Shown here: positions 11,662 through 23,296 of the stretch, one piece after another
Layout: every line of letters starts with the position of its first letter
Numbering within the stretch: position 1 is the first letter of the stretch
Assembly: GCA_948567375.1 (NCBI GenBank)
Contig: OX419756.1
Span: 15,815,001 to 15,879,000, forward strand
Direction of reading: 5' to 3'
Source: Lunularia cruciata
Taxonomy: Eukaryota; Streptophyta; Marchantiopsida; Lunulariales; Lunulariaceae
Length of the DNA stretch: 64,000 bases
The notes under the pieces: model-generated
Told to the model about the DNA's origin: nothing
What the model saw: the letters and a program-made list of their open reading frames with translations, nothing else
Database searches by the model: none
Made by a program: the position numbers and the translations under genes

Positions 11662-11671
11662 CCTATACTAA

Positions 11672-12138
11672 TGTAACAAAATGGAGTTTTCAATGAGTTA
11701 GCCAATACTAATAAAGTAGCAAATAGGCCAAATTAACTAAGAATTATAAGAATATGCTAGAAGCATCTAGGAAGCTACTTGGTACCTTCTAACTATTGGG
11801 TAATATGTATACCAAGTGATGACTTCTAGAAAAAAGTTCCCAACCAGGTTAGCTTGCACCCCAAGTAGATGGCTTTTAAGAAGAAGCTTCTTGGGAAGCT
11901 TTCCGACTAGCTTAGCTTGTATGCCAAGTAGATGGCTTCTAGAAAAAGGCCTCTTGATTAGCTTAGCTTGCACTCTAAGAAGGCGGCTTTTAGGAAGCTT
12001 CTTGAGAAGATTCTCAAAAGCCTTATATATTCCTTGTAAATACCAAAGCCCAAGCTCATGCTAGGTATTTAGAGTTCCCCTCATTCAAGTGTCCCAATGT
12101 GATCTTCCATTTCTTATTTCTCTCCTTGGTCTTTTATA
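11672..12138 (+). repeat. 5' LTR of D2 with primer-binding site
   Basis: It starts TGTAACAAAATGG and ends GGTCTTTTATA (CA decayed to TA), and aligns with both D1 LTRs. It contains internal near-repeats built on 'aagcttcttggg' and 'agatggcttctag', more of them than in D1. Bases 12139-12152 (ttggtatcaaaaca) match the first ten bases of the plant tRNA-iMet primer site with one change. Confidence 0.82.
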
Positions 12139-12439
12139 TTGGTATCAAAACAAGAATGGGATGGAATCTATGGATCACAAAATCTATTTCCCCCAAACCA
12201 TTGGGATTTTTTGTCCATATAATACCCAAGTGTCACTTCATGCCATTCATCATCTCACACTTTGGGCAAAATTTTCTCAATGTAATCATCTTATTTGATG
12301 AACCCATGATACTTTTAATTGTAACTTATGGAGAACAATGGATGTGTTAACTGAGATAATTGTAGATAGTTTGATATATAAGCAACTATGGTGGCAATGC
12401 CCAAATTTATCATTGCTATGTTATAACAAATCAAGCATC

Positions 12440-13290
12440 TTACTTCATTGTTGGAAGAAAGAGACCATCAGCAATAAGAGAATAGAGAGAGCACCATTTT
12501 GAGAAGGAGAAGAGAAAATTGAATTTCCAAAGCACAATGCATTTGAAGGCAAGAATCTCCCAAGTGCAATGGAGAATTTTGTGTTTGATTGTGAATGTTA
12601 TTTTGAAGTTACAAATCTTCAAGATGAACAAAGATAAATTCTCTTGGTTTCAAGCCAATTAGATAGAGTAGAAAAATTATGATGGCAATTCAAAGTGGAG
12701 TAAGTTAGACAATAGTTTTTTTATAGCCATCTCAACATGGGAAGAATTCAAAAGTGCAATAATTGGGAGATTCTAAGTTATAAATGTTACACAAGTTACA
12801 TGAGATGGATTGGTAGAATTGAAGCAGATTGGTTCTATGAGAAGCTATATCACTCAATTCAAAAACACCATAACAAAAATTCTAAATATACTAGAAGGTG
12901 AAGCTCTGAATCAATTTATGAGGGGCTTGAAATCATGCACCAAATTGGAAATGACCATGCTAGAGCCCAAACATTTGAAGAAGCCATGTAGTTGACTAAG
13001 TGCTTTGATTCCTTGGTTACGACCACTTGGTCTTGACCTCAACCTTCACAAAACCTACCAACACACTACATTCAAGTGGAGGAGGCAACATTGATGGAGA
13101 TTGATGCCATCCAGTGAAGATCACTTGGCACTACAAATAAAGAAAGATTATGACAAAATGGTGATTGCTTTTATTGTCACAAACTTGGATATCTCATTGT
13201 TGAATGTCAACTCAAGAATGGGTGACCTTGAAAAATTGCCCAAATGGACTTTGTAAAGAGTGATAATCAAGGAAACAAAGAATCCCAATA
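12440..13290 (+). pseudogene. gag of D2 (degraded)
   Basis: The clearest stretch, 12810-12995, reads ELKQIGSMRSYITQFKN and then LNQFMRGLKSCTKLEM, matching the core of plant gypsy gag (E-L-K-Q ... Y-x-x-x-F ... F-x-x-G-L-K). A zinc knuckle follows at 13160-13203: CFYCHKLGYLIVEC, a C-X2-C-X4-H-X4-C finger whose His is replaced by Tyr. Stops and frameshifts break the frame elsewhere. It would act in RNA packaging and particle assembly. Confidence 0.68.
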
Positions 13291-13317
13291 GGAAAGTCCA
13301 AGCCACTTATTGGGAAC

Positions 13318-13660
13318 TTGATTAGTTCCAATGGGATTGAAGGCTTGACTTATGTAAGTTTGTTTCACTTGCAAGATATACTATTTGATCATGGTTGTAA
13401 GATTTTGGTTGATTTTGGAAGTTCAAAGAATTGCATGCCCATGTAATTAACAAAGGAATTAAGTATTCCTATCAAACCAATAATTGAAAGTAGATTGATG
13501 ATAGTAGATGGTAGATATGGTTTTATATTCCACACCTTACATTTTATTAGATTCAAGATTGGGAAAAAGTATTTGGAGTGTATGAGGTTTGTAGTGGCAC
13601 CTCTACATTATGATATCATTCTAGGTTTACCTTGGCTTAAACATCATGAGGTTTAATTTG
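13318..13660 (+). pseudogene. Aspartic protease of D2 (degraded)
   Basis: It reads DHGCKILVDFGSSKNCM (catalytic D-S-G replaced by D-F-G), then IESRLMIVDGRYGF and DIILGLPWLKHHEV. This is the standard layout of gypsy protease, with the I-L-G-x-P-W-L signature at the C-terminus. A stop follows the catalytic motif. It would cleave the Gag-Pol polyprotein. Confidence 0.7.
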
Positions 13661-13836
13661 ATTAGACCCAATGAAAAATTCAAGTACAACACCAAGTTAA
13701 GAATTGTCAATTTTTTGTAATTCTTACCTTTGATTCTTACCTTTGGTAATTCTTAATTAGGTTTGCTAGCACCTTTGAGTAAGACACCTAAGAATAGTCA
13801 GTTTCAAGTTGAGAAGTTTGTTAGTAAAGTAACTAT

Positions 13837-14304
13837 ATGGCAAGCTCTGGAGGAAGATATCTTATTTTTGTGATGTGTATCAAGCTGATTGTGCATGGAG
13901 AATCTGATGAGTGTCAAAAGCCTCATCAAGCAATGATTGATCAAATAGTTCAGGAGTTTACAGATGTGTTTCTAGATGATTTTCCAAAGGAGTTACCCTC
14001 CAATTTTGGTATGCCTTTCAAGATAGAATTATTGCCAAGAAGTACTCCAATGAGTAGAATAATCTATTGGTTCTCACCAAAGGAGTTGAAAGAGCTTCAA
14101 ACAACAATGGTGAGTTGTTAGAGAAGGATTTCATACAACATAGTACATCTTTTGGGGGATCACCGATACCATTTGCCTCAAAGAAGGATGGAGGATTTTG
14201 TTTCTATATTGATTATTGTGGCCTCAATAAACAAATAGTGAAGAATGGATATCCCTTGTCTCAAATTGATGGCTTGCTAGATCAATTGAGTGGAGCATGA
14301 TACG
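13837..14304 (+). pseudogene. Reverse transcriptase N-terminus of D2, split by LTR insertion
   Basis: It starts with the protease-RT linker (EFTDVFLDDFPKELP), then the RT entry motifs in shifted frames: SPKELKELQ, a G-G-S-P-I-P-F-A-S-K-K-D-G-G block, YIDYCGLNKQIVKNGYPLSQ and LLDQLSGA. The family A LTR interrupts it just after that. The frame resumes as Y-F-S-K-L-D-L at 16771-16796, which is the expected continuation (A-R-Y-F-S-K-L-D-L). There is no polymerase box because the rest is missing. Confidence 0.78.
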
Positions 14305-14829
14305 TGTGGTACCCATAGTTTTTGTTTTTTATGAGTTTTAAAGAAGGGTATTGTTGAAGCTGAATTGCATCCTAATGAAGAAGAAAAGAGAAGAATAGTG
14401 TGTTTGGAGTAGACTCAAAGAAGTCAATTGTGTGTCAAAGGAAGAAGGACTTGGATCAGAATTATGGGGTGGTAGATCTAAAGTAAGGTTACTTCACATT
14501 GGGATGATCAACACAACCCAAAGAAATTGTAACAACTTTTCCTCGGGCCTAGAAAATCAAGAAAGTATGGGTGAAGAAAATGGCTGCTTCAAGGGTATGA
14601 AAGTTGAGAGTGACAAGAAACATACACATAGAATTTGTGTGTCAATTGAAGATCAACTAAAGAATGACCATGTAGCACAACACTATAAGATTAAGACTTC
14701 ATTGACGAAGTTCTAAAATGTCATTACTATATCTTATGCTTCCCAATAGTGGTCCTAAAGGAGTTTGAATCTTGGACCCAAGTGAGGTTTGATCTTTCAA
14801 AGACCAAGGGTTAGAACACACATGATGCC

Positions 14830-15981
14830 AACAAAGGGTAGTAAGCGGAGTCCTTCACTTGCAATGAGGAGTCTGCCAATTTGGAGATTAGATGTTGTGG
14901 CAAGGATCAAAGTCTTGAGTAGACTTTGGATGACATTCTAGCATGGAATTGGAACTTAAATTTTCTAGGATTCATGGCAAAAATAGTTGTTAGTAACTGT
15001 GTGGATGGCCCCAAGACAAAAGGAAAGACATGAAATCTGATTCAATGGACAAAGTCAGATTGGAGATTGGTCTTGAGGAGAGAAGCACAAGAAGTAGGAG
15101 GAATCACCTTCTATCATAAGTGTGATCCTTTCAAAGAGACTATAGAGGTGAGGAATTCCTTTAGTGCTCCTTGCACTAAGAATGGGTACAAGGTGGATAG
15201 TTATAAAGAACCAATAAGGTGAGGTATAGTCAAGGCTTTGATGACAATGTTTAAGCCATAGCAAACCACCTATGTAATGAAGTAGCAAGCATTATTCTTT
15301 CATTGGATGTTTGTAGGGGAAAAGCTTAATTAGGCAAAGTGCTTTCACAAAAGAGCAGGCCAGATGACTGGGAGTTGGAGAATGTACTTGCCACCCCACT
15401 AATTTGTGCTCTTTGTAGCCCATTTCTATTTGGGATTGAACTTATTGAAGGTGGAGAGAACATGTGGAAATACATCAGAATCGGCATGAGAGATTGTTGG
15501 GAGGATGAAGATGATGTTGAGTACAAGTTAAAAATGAAATTGGAGGAAGCAAGACTACATGAGTTGAAGTTATTAGTGTAGGAAACTCAAAAGAGAAATG
15601 CAAAGGATATTGACATGAAAGAATTATCAATTCACCTTAGAGAGAGGGTAGATAGGAATATGTTAGAAGTAGGAGACTATATGAGTCTTAAATTAAATTA
15701 AATTAGATAAGAGTTAGATAAAATTTGTGGAAGTGTAAAGGAACAACCCTGATGCAAAGTAGTAGAAGTAGGAATGCAAGTGACTTTGGGTGAGTTACTT
15801 GACTTCATTGAAGGAGTTAGAGTAGAGAAGGAAGAACTAATCAGTACAATTATGACTTCAATTTCAATTCAAACTGCAAATGTGATAAAAGAAGTAGTGG
15901 TAGTACCCAAAATGCAAGAGACAATTTGTAGTTACATTGGTTATGAAAGCCAAAGTAGAAGTAGACTTCAGATTGAATTAG
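14830..15981 (+). pseudogene. Family A LTR ORF, internally deleted copy
   Basis: The N-terminal part reads WRLDVVARIKVLSRLW, followed near 15055-15300 by segments matching the long-form ORF (WRLVLRREAQEV, then K-N-G-Y-K-V-D-S-Y-K-E-P). The middle acidic linker and the first half of the coiled coil are absent. From 15530 it resumes as KLEEARLHELKLLV. Its last 150 codons contain T-S-I-S-I, shared with the short LTR form, and it ends at TAG 15979-15981. It thus looks intermediate between long and short forms. Many stops. Confidence 0.58.
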
Positions 15982-16100
15982 TAATAGTTTTGAGATTTGT
16001 AGAGGTAGATATGAAGAAGTGGAATATCATTTTGGATCTATAGGTCGGTAAAGTAGCAATTGAAGCAGTTAGATAATTAGATAACTATTGAGTGCTTTGC

Positions 16101-16110
16101 CTATTTAAAG
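16101..16110 (+). promoter_or_regulatory. TATA box of family A LTR
   Basis: CTATTTAAAG lies about 120 bases after the stop of the LTR ORF and about 660 bases before the LTR end. Equivalent boxes occur in sister LTRs, for example TATTTAAG near 7912 and CTATTTAAGA on the minus strand at 43523-43532 and near 38880. This marks the likely U3/R boundary and places the ORF upstream of the start, inside U3. Confidence 0.55.
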
Positions 16111-16849
16111 GAGGCATTTGTAGTGTTATGTTGTTTAGTTCAATATTCATATTTTTGAAGTTGAGTAAAGCAAAGTGCTGGAACTCAATGCTCATCATTT
16201 CAACTTAATTTAGAGTATCAATCCTCTGTGTGTTTGTGAGTTTTTGGAGAAGTTTGAATTGCAAGTAGTGTGTGTAAGTAGTAGATATTGGATTATATAG
16301 TGCTGATGTTTATTCTATGTGTTTGATCATGAGTGGATGGCAATGCCTTGACAAATCTGTGAAAAATTGTAGTGCTGGTAGTATTCAACATTTGTGATCA
16401 TAGTGTTGGAATGATGCAAAGCAACTTTGATTGAGGAAGTTGTGCCTTCAATGGAAGGGTGGAACACAATTCCAAGGTGAATTCATTTTTTGGTGAAGTA
16501 GCCTTCTTTAGGAAAAATAAATCATCACAATCAAGATTGGTTTGGAAAAAAATTGGAAGAATTGTGATTATAGATGTGGATAATTTATGACAAGATTATG
16601 AATTGAGCACTTATTACTCTCTTTGGGTCTGGTTTCTACCCAAGAGGCTAAAGACACAACCAAGAAGAACTACTTATTACTATTTGCTTTGTATTTGACC
16701 ATTCTTGACTCGTATCTCTATAGGAATGAACAGTTATTATCACAAAATTTATACTTGATGAGTTGTCATAATACTTCTCCAAGTTGGATCTTTGAAGTGC
16801 TATTGTAGATTTCCATTGATAGAGAAGATTGCAAAAGACAAAATCAAAG

Positions 16850-17664
16850 GTTTCCCAATTCCATTGGTACGGGTCTACCCATGTGTGGCATTTCTGCCCA
16901 ATAATGTTGAGGTAGAACTACTCCTTCACCTCCACCCAATGCTCATGCTATTCTTTGTGCACAAGCAATAGCTTCAAATACCATACAAGAATTTTGCACT
17001 ATGACTTCTTGGCAAATCCGCTCCTTTAACCCTTGTTTGAAATTGTCAAGAGCCTATGTTGGACTCATGTCTGTTATTGCGACTTGTAGATCCAGAAATG
17101 CCTCCACATACTCTTGTATGTTGTTCTTTTGTCTCAATCCCCATAGTCAGGTGCAAGCCATCTGCACAAAATCCACCAATTGGAAATTCTTCAACAATCC
17201 TTCTTGCATTGATGTCCATGTGACCTCCCTTCTCTCTACCAACATGGATTGTTCCCAAACATCATACCATGTGAGTGATTTATCTCGCATACCACATGCA
17301 AACACGCCTACAGCGTGCTCCGTGATCTCTGTTGAGAACAATCAGAAATATCGATTCATTCTTGAGATCCAATTTTCCACTACTCCCATCATACGCTGCG
17401 CTTTGTAAGGCTCAATGTTGCAGGTCTTCTTCATCCGGAGTAGCAATGTGGCTTCATCATTGATAGGGTTCGTAGGCACAGGTGCCTCTCCAAGTACTTC
17501 AATCGTAGGTACTGGGTTTTGAGATGACTCTTCTTCTTGCATGGCTTAATCGTTCCTAAGGATCTACACTTAACTTTGTAATGTCTCCATGGTCATCTTA
17601 ATCTCTCAAAATTCATTCAACATCCATTGCATTCCTTGCACTAGCTCTTCCAATTACAAATCCA
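16850..17664 (-). pseudogene. gag of B3 (degraded)
   Basis: Two frames, 17342-17542 and 17046-17341, match B2 gag: V-L-G-E-A-P-V-P-T-N-P-I-N-D-E-A, then NIEPYKAQRMMGVVENWISR, then LFSTEITEHAVGVFACG and LLKNFQLVDFVQMA. Compared with B2 there are several stops and shifts. A pre-gag frame (17699-17935) ends VPSRVIILTLY as in B1 and B2. The protein would have been the capsid/nucleocapsid precursor. The CCHC end is missing. Confidence 0.7.
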
Positions 17665-18263
17665 TTGTTCTTACAACAGTCAATTGCTAATGTCTACTTC
17701 AATACAGAGTCAAGATGATCACTCTGGAAGGCACACTAACTATTGGAACTACCATTGGGACCTCCAAAGCTATCACTCGTTGATAACACTCCTTGCCAAA
17801 ATTTCTAACCACAAAATCTCTAAACATCACTTTTGGTCTCACTACATAACGGATTTCTAGGAGTGTTGAAAGGGAGAAGATTTGGGACATGCACATCCAT
17901 ATCATCATAGTAGAATGTAGATTGTCAAATCCCACTCTCGGTCATATATCACCACATGTAGAATCACCGGGTTTGGTGAGTTCATCACCTTGTCCATGAA
18001 TTCTGCGCCAAAGTGATAAACTAGCAATACCCTCATTTGCTCACACTAGATGTACATAACCTTGATGTGGAATGGATTTGGGAATGGAAAGCTAGGTGTG
18101 GGAAATTGTCCTCCTAGTACATCCATCTCATCCGCTCTCTAAAGTCCTTCCTAAGTCTAGCAATTACTATATGTTCTGCACCTCAAATTACTCAGTTTTA
18201 GTAGTTTGTGCTCTTCCAAGAGGGATCCACTCTCTTGGACTTAGACACTTGCTTTGATAGCAT

Positions 18264-18965
18264 TGTAATACTCTGAGAACAAGAGAAGAGAGAGAAATAT
18301 AAATTACACACTCAACCTTTGATGCCCCAAAGAAGCACCTTCTCTCTATTATATAGACAAAGAGGATCTCCTCCAAGGAAGCTCCACCATAGGATTAGGC
18401 ACACAGATAGGTGACATGTCAGCAAGCTCTACCCTTGGATTACTTACTTGGATGGGTGACATGTTGGTCTAGGTCCTATTTGGTTGGTCAAACAAGCTTT
18501 GACCGGAGGAAATCTTTTAGGAAATCTTCCTGTAGGAGTCTCAAAATCACATGAGTAAGGTTGGAAAGCTCTTGATGAGACAAACCAGGGGGGGGGGTCT
18601 ACACATTTTTGAGGCCTAATTCACCCATTTAGGCCTCCAAAATTGCCTTCAAAGAATTCAAGCATATTTTGGTTCCTACTCTATTAGTAGAAGTTCCCTT
18701 TTGGTGATATCTCTTTTTGATCGGTTTAGTCCATCATGTGTAACATCCATCCAGATGTTACCAAACCAATTCTCACCTTTAAATCATATGCTTAGCTATT
18801 GGTTCTAAGGTTCTCAAGTCTATTTTGGTTTATGCTCTATTAGTGGAAATACTCTTTTGGTGAAACTTCTATCTGATCTATTTTGACCATCATGTATAAC
18901 ATGATTCTAGATGTTACCAAACCAAATTTCAGATCTAGATCATATGGCTAGCTCTTGTTATTACA
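18264..18965 (-). repeat. 5' LTR of B3
   Basis: On the plus strand it reads TGTAATACTCT to TTATTACA, and aligns with the B1 and B2 LTRs. At 18588-18598 it has a short G run but lacks the flanking hairpin arms present in the other copies. It is next to the primer-site complement at 18251-18262. Confidence 0.85.
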
Positions 18966-19492
18966 CATACATTGATGGAAGCAATTTGCCCAATTGATTG
19001 GCTCCCCTGCTAACATCTTATGGAAGAACACCGCTTGATGTTTCATCACATAAGTAGTTTGCTCTAGCTTGAAGATAGCAATCATTGCTCCTATAATGCC
19101 TCTCCTCATAGGGTCCTTGTAGCTCTCGACTTTGTAGCCAATCTTTGTGCGCTTTGAAGAAAAGGCGTCTCCCACTTCTTGGGTTTCTTCAGCTACTTCT
19201 CCTTTCTCCAAGAACATGGCTCTCTGCTCCTCACCCACCTCTCGTCTAAGTACTAACCTCCAATCTGACTTTGTCCAGCAAGTGGGATTTTCTCTCTTAC
19301 CTTCTTCCTCGGGTCCATCGAGACATTTACTCTTGATGATCTCAGTCATGAAACCTGGAAAACTAAGGTTCCAGTCAATGCCAAGAATATGATCCAAAGC
19401 TTGCTCAAGACTTTGATTCTTGCAATCACATCTAATCTCTGAATTGCATGATATCTCACTAAAAATTCCGAGTTCTTCTTCCCACCTCCCAT
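18966..19492 (-). pseudogene. N-terminal part of family A LTR ORF
   Basis: It begins MGGGKKNSEFLVRYHA and continues RLDVIARIKVLSKLW. After a one-base shift come ILGIDWNLSFPGFM and a longer open stretch (18948-19397) with WRLVLRREVGEEQRAMFL, EETQEVGDAFSSKRTK and FFHKMLAGEPINWANCFH. The second part is open with no stop, making this a good template for the N-terminal domain. It supports the start chosen for the other copies. B3 interrupts it. Confidence 0.65.
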
Positions 19493-20068
19493 CCGATTCT
19501 CCTCCACTCTGGGTTGGTGGCTATTCTTCTAACTGATTTCTGGACTAACTCTTCTGACTTCCTCTTGACACACCATCGTGTCTCTTACTACACTTCCTTT
19601 TCCATGATCTCCCTTAGGACAACTCCTTAATGGTAATGAAAAATTACTTATCATCTCTTTGTCTCTATCTCGATTCTTATAGTGACGCACTTCCTCCGTC
19701 TTTCTTCACTTTGAGTTTCTACTAAGAAATCATACCTCCTCCATGCTCCTATCACTGTCAATTTTCTCCCGCTCATAGGCCAGCCGTTTTTGTGTGCGGT
19801 ACCTTCTTGAATGTCCAACTCCAAAGGAAAGTTCTTACACTGTCCTCGCCTCAAATTGAGCAACCCCAAGCCAAAGTCTCCTTACTTTGGGTTGCATGCT
19901 GACAAGGCCAATCCAAGTACTTTGTCTTCTAGTATGAAGTAATTTTACCTCAAGTTACAACCCAAAGACACCATTCTTCACCTTTTGATGGCATACAGGT
20001 GCAATACAACTTCATATGTACACTTTCTTCTTCAAAAATAAGAAAAAAACAAAAATTTGGGTACCACA
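18966..20068 (-). repeat. Family A long-form LTR, 5' part (truncated by B3)
   Basis: The minus-strand start TGTGGTACCC (20068) and the following T-rich leader match the LTR starts at 14305 and 46628. The LTR ORF begins at 19492 and is cut by B3 at 18966 after about 175 codons. The remaining 2.5 kb or so of the LTR is not found on the other side of B3. The LTR sits inside a family D LTR fragment (20069-20164). Confidence 0.78.
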
Positions 20069-20164
20069 GCTTCCTAGATACTTCCGGAATATTCTAGGCT
20101 AATTTTTCTTATTTGCTACTTTGTTAGCCCTACTAACTTTGTCACTTAACTCCATATTGTTACA
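20069..20164 (-). repeat. Family D LTR fragment (first ~96 bases)
   Basis: The reverse complement begins TGTAACAATATGGAGTTAAG and runs through 'agaatattcc' and 'tctaggaagc', matching the first ~100 bases of the D LTRs at 5321, 11211 and 11672. It is cut at 20069 by the family A LTR and abuts family E integrase at 20165, so it was itself inserted in family E. Confidence 0.65.
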
Positions 20165-21666
20165 CCAATAATATCTCATAGTCAATAGTAAAGGTCCAAC
20201 AAAGTCCAAACTCCAACGTTTACCCAATCCCATGATAGGTAATGGGTGTAACTATGGCGTAGGAGCATTGAATGATGCTCTAACTCAATCACAAACCACA
20301 CATCTGGCAACAAGCTATTGTACATTGGTCTGCATACCACACCACCAATAATGACTCTAGAGTAAACTATATGTACGCTTTACTCCAATAAATCCTAGCT
20401 CCTCATGAGCATGACGGACCAATTGTAGTCTTTGAGATAGAAGTGGTACTACTTTCATTCTACCATATTCCCATACACAAGAAAGGTGTCTGCCCTCCAA
20501 TCTGAACTGCCTAGCTCATTGAGGAACATAGTCTCTCTCCTTGGCCCCAATTGTGTCACCCACATCACCAATGCAAAGATAGTCCATCACTAAGACATCA
20601 TCATGAATGTCTTGCTGGACTATACTTCTATCTCCACTCTCTAGATCAATGCTCTCAATAACTCCTCTTGTATGCATTGAGAGAGATACCACCAAAGTCT
20701 CAAAAAATACAAAGATAGGTAGATGCATGCCAACTTGGCACCATCTCCTCATTTGTCTCACCATGCCAACATGCTCCGGTCTGATCTTGTTGGCTAGGAC
20801 ATGGGTTTCTATTCAACCATCTGCATCATGGTTCACCACTCTATGTCTATGAACAATCGTGAAATCATTCTCTTGTAAAATTAGAGCCCATTGTGCAAGC
20901 TTCCCTGAAAGCTTGTCTGACTCCATCAACCACTTTAGTGGCTGATGATCAATGATGAGAGTAAAGGGTTTACCAAATAGGTAACATCGGAAATGTGCTA
21001 CAGCCATAACTACTACTAAGCATTCTCCCTCATATGAACTTTACCCACCTGTAGTACCGTAGCTAGTTTGGTGCTAATCCCACCAAACAACTCCAATAGA
21101 CATACTCCCTCTACTAGATATCGCCAAGCAATGAGCGTGGTACCCGGAGGTGTCAAGGTAATTGACACAGGAGGCTCAGTCTCACACTCATCTCTTGGTG
21201 ATGCAAAGGCTCCATTCCAAGCCTATTGCACCAACCAATCTGCATGTTGTTGCAATGCCTCCTTTGAAATCCACAATGGAACATCCAAGGTGGATGGAAG
21301 AATCTCACTTGTACTCCAAGTGATTTCCTCTGGTACTAGATTATCCTCTACATGGGCATTCCCTTCCAATAAATCACCAGGCCAAGTAACAAAACCATTG
21401 AAAGTTGAAACTGAAGCCGCCATATTCCCAGACTATAGTGTGCCAAGATTGCCACTATTGAGGCGTATTGGTAAGCGACATACTCGTCCCTCACCAGACT
21501 GCCAACCTTGTCTAAAGGAGGCTATCTCCTCCCAATAGTTGATACTGAAACCCATGGGGTATAACATTGCTCTCCCAACTAGCACATCATATGATTCAAC
21601 TATTGTTGCAATAGCTTGAGCCCTCACCACCAAGCTATCAATTAGGTGACCAGGTTAAACTTGGAC
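20165..21666 (-). pseudogene. Family E pol fragment: RNase H to integrase (minus copy)
   Basis: Reading on the minus strand, 21007-20813 gives KPFTLIIDHQPLKWLMES and RHRVVNHDADG, the typical C-terminus of gypsy RNase H. Then 20764-20516 gives a linker (IHDDVLVMDYLC, IGAKERDYV) and the integrase H2C2 finger region. This is followed by LHPLPIMGLGKRWSLDFVGP with the first catalytic Asp. The family D LTR fragment cuts it at 20165. Bases 21020-21660 read as poorly conserved RT/RNase H sequence with many stops. It is homologous to 46629-47560 (+), which carries the PHD end missing here. Confidence 0.68.
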
Positions 21667-22337
21667 TTTAATACCCATTTGTGCATGCATGTGGTATTAT
21701 AGCTTGGTATAACAAATACTTGAGAGATATTATTTATATAGAGATAAAGGATGGTTCTATATTAGTCATGATTAGCTAAAGTTAGTCATAGCCAAGATAA
21801 TGGGGACCTTACTTTAAAGGAAGTGGAAAACATGAGCACCTCTATTTTTGATTCTAGATGGGTATTATTCTTAGGTGTTTGGCTTTGAGGAAAGAGTTGA
21901 GAACTCTTGAGCTTGCAAGCCTTTTTGTTTTGGATTCTTCTATAGTCCAAGGAGAGTCTATGTGAAGGAATCCTTGACTTAGTGGTTGGGTCAACATAAG
22001 ATCACATGCTTAGTGGAATATGCCCATATGGATGGATATTCCTTTATAATTTTTGACTTTACTTGACTTTTAGCCTAGTAACTTGAGTTACTCTAATAAT
22101 TAGTAACTTTGGTGCATAATTGTTTCAGAAGTAGGGGGTGAGTAGGTACTCATCATCCTTTCATTTGCAACTATCTCTCTCTCTCATTGAGTTCTCTAGT
22201 GAGCAATGTCTTGAGTCTTGGAGTGTTAGCCTTGGAAGAGTATGATGCAATTGGGGTTCCTTGCCTTCTTAGTCTATAGTACATTACCATAATAGTCATC
22301 AAAGGTTCAACTTGAGTGAGAGACAAGCTGGATTGCA
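21667..22337 (+). repeat. 5' LTR of family C element with primer-binding site
   Basis: It aligns with the inverted LTR at 26982-27673 and the LTR at 49626-50320. Its start tttaataccc is decayed from TGTAACACCC. It ends near ggattgca. The next bases, 22338-22360, read tttttggttccattgccgggacc, which resembles the tRNA-Asp primer site TGGCGCCGTTGCCGGGGA with several changes. Confidence 0.72.
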
Positions 22338-22360
22338 TTTTTGGTTCCATTGCCGGGACC

Positions 22361-23296
22361 TATCTAGAAGATAAGATAATGTTCCATTGACAATTCTATA
22401 TTTGAAAGAAGGAGGCTATGAGAGCTCACTTGGAGAGAACTTTAGGGGAGGAGAGGGCTGAACTTATGTTAGAGAACTTGGACCTATTTTTATACTCTGT
22501 AGTTCATTATGATGTCATTCATTATGATGATTCATTATGTCTTTGAGTTGATTTTGTACATGAGAGGATTTGGAGAGATTGTGTGAGGTGGATTGCAAAT
22601 TTTGGGGATTAAGGTGATGTTTGTGCAAAATTTCAAGTTTGAGATCTGGACTTGAAATTTCTATACATAATAGCTTGGACTATCCTTGAGTTAGCACACT
22701 TTAAATTATTGTGAGAGCTATTATGCGCATTAGGCTAGAATTTTTGAAAGTTGATAGGGTAAATTGCCTCTACAACTACATGCTCTTTGGAAAATTGTAT
22801 AGAGTCTACAATTTCTTCAATTGTTAATTGATTGCTCTGAAAATTTTCAAGACAATTCAATGTATTGTATCCTACATTTTTACACAAAAATTAGAGAGAT
22901 AATTCTTGCACAAAAGGTTATGAGTTTTTAAAGTGAGGGGATGGTTTTCAGACCAAATCTGAAATTTATGTGTTGAATAGAAAGGTGCCTAAGACAAATG
23001 GCTCAATAGAAAGAAATGAAATCTTTTCAGGGAGATCTGGCCTAGAGTTTTGATCAAGTGTGAAAAATTTTAGAGGATTGTGAGATTCCAATTGAGAGCT
23101 TTAAGTGAAATTGTGAGGAAAGGTCTAATTTGCAAAGTTGAGATCTCATGCAAGAGGAGTAAGAGAGTAGCAAAAAGCATGTTTGAGTGTTTAGACTCAT
23201 CTTGGGAGCATGTAAGGTCACCAAGAGTGGAAATTGAGGCTATGCAAGGTTCCCCAAGGGTTTGAGGTGATTGTAGGGGTGGATTTGAGGAAAAAA
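22361..23296 (+). other. Leader of family C element, no recognisable domain
   Basis: About 0.9 kb between primer site and the zinc-finger block. It has short frames only, repeated motifs such as 'attatgatgtcattcattatgatgattcattatg' near 22508-22542, and no recognised protein. It may hold packaging sequences or an eroded pre-gag frame. Confidence 0.4.

Larger units (their letters stand above)
14305..16770 (+). repeat. Family A solo LTR inserted in D2 reverse transcriptase
   Basis: It runs from TGTGGTACCC (14305) to GTTGTCATA (16770; ancestral end GTTGTCACA). It is bordered by atacg (14300-14304) and atact (16771-16775), a 5-bp target duplication with one change. Removing it rejoins the RT codons. 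No primer site, gag or second LTR lies inside, so the whole 2466 bases behave as one LTR. It holds a degraded LTR ORF and a good TATA box. Confidence 0.9.
11672..16796 (+). mobile_element. Ty3/gypsy element D2, 3'-truncated, interrupted by a family A solo LTR
   Basis: A second family D element starts only ten bases after D1 ends. It has a 5' LTR (11672-12138), tRNA-iMet-like primer site, gag, protease and the start of RT. RT is broken at 14304 by the family A LTR and resumes at 16771 for about 26 bases (Y-F-S-K-L-D-L). Sequence then changes near 16797 to unrelated DNA and element B3, so the 3' half is lost. All frames carry stops. Confidence 0.8.
16845..18965 (-). mobile_element. Family B element B3, 5' end only (LTR, leader, gag)
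   Basis: On the minus strand, 5' LTR (18264-18965), primer site (18251-18262, complement of gctttgatagca), pre-gag ORF and gag follow the order of B2 and align with it throughout. Sequence matching B2 stops near 16845, before the zinc knuckle, and gives way to a short unplaced stretch and D2. The right end is inserted in a family A LTR fragment. No 3' LTR is present. Confidence 0.8.

Noticed and set aside
14305-16770. Family A unit as a DNA transposon with terminal inverted repeats (TGTGGTACCC versus TGTGACAACCC)
   Set aside because: The short inverted similarity is only what TG...CA LTR ends give. A tRNA-type primer site follows the end at 38210 and 42868, and gag follows that; 5-bp duplications also fit retrotransposon integration.
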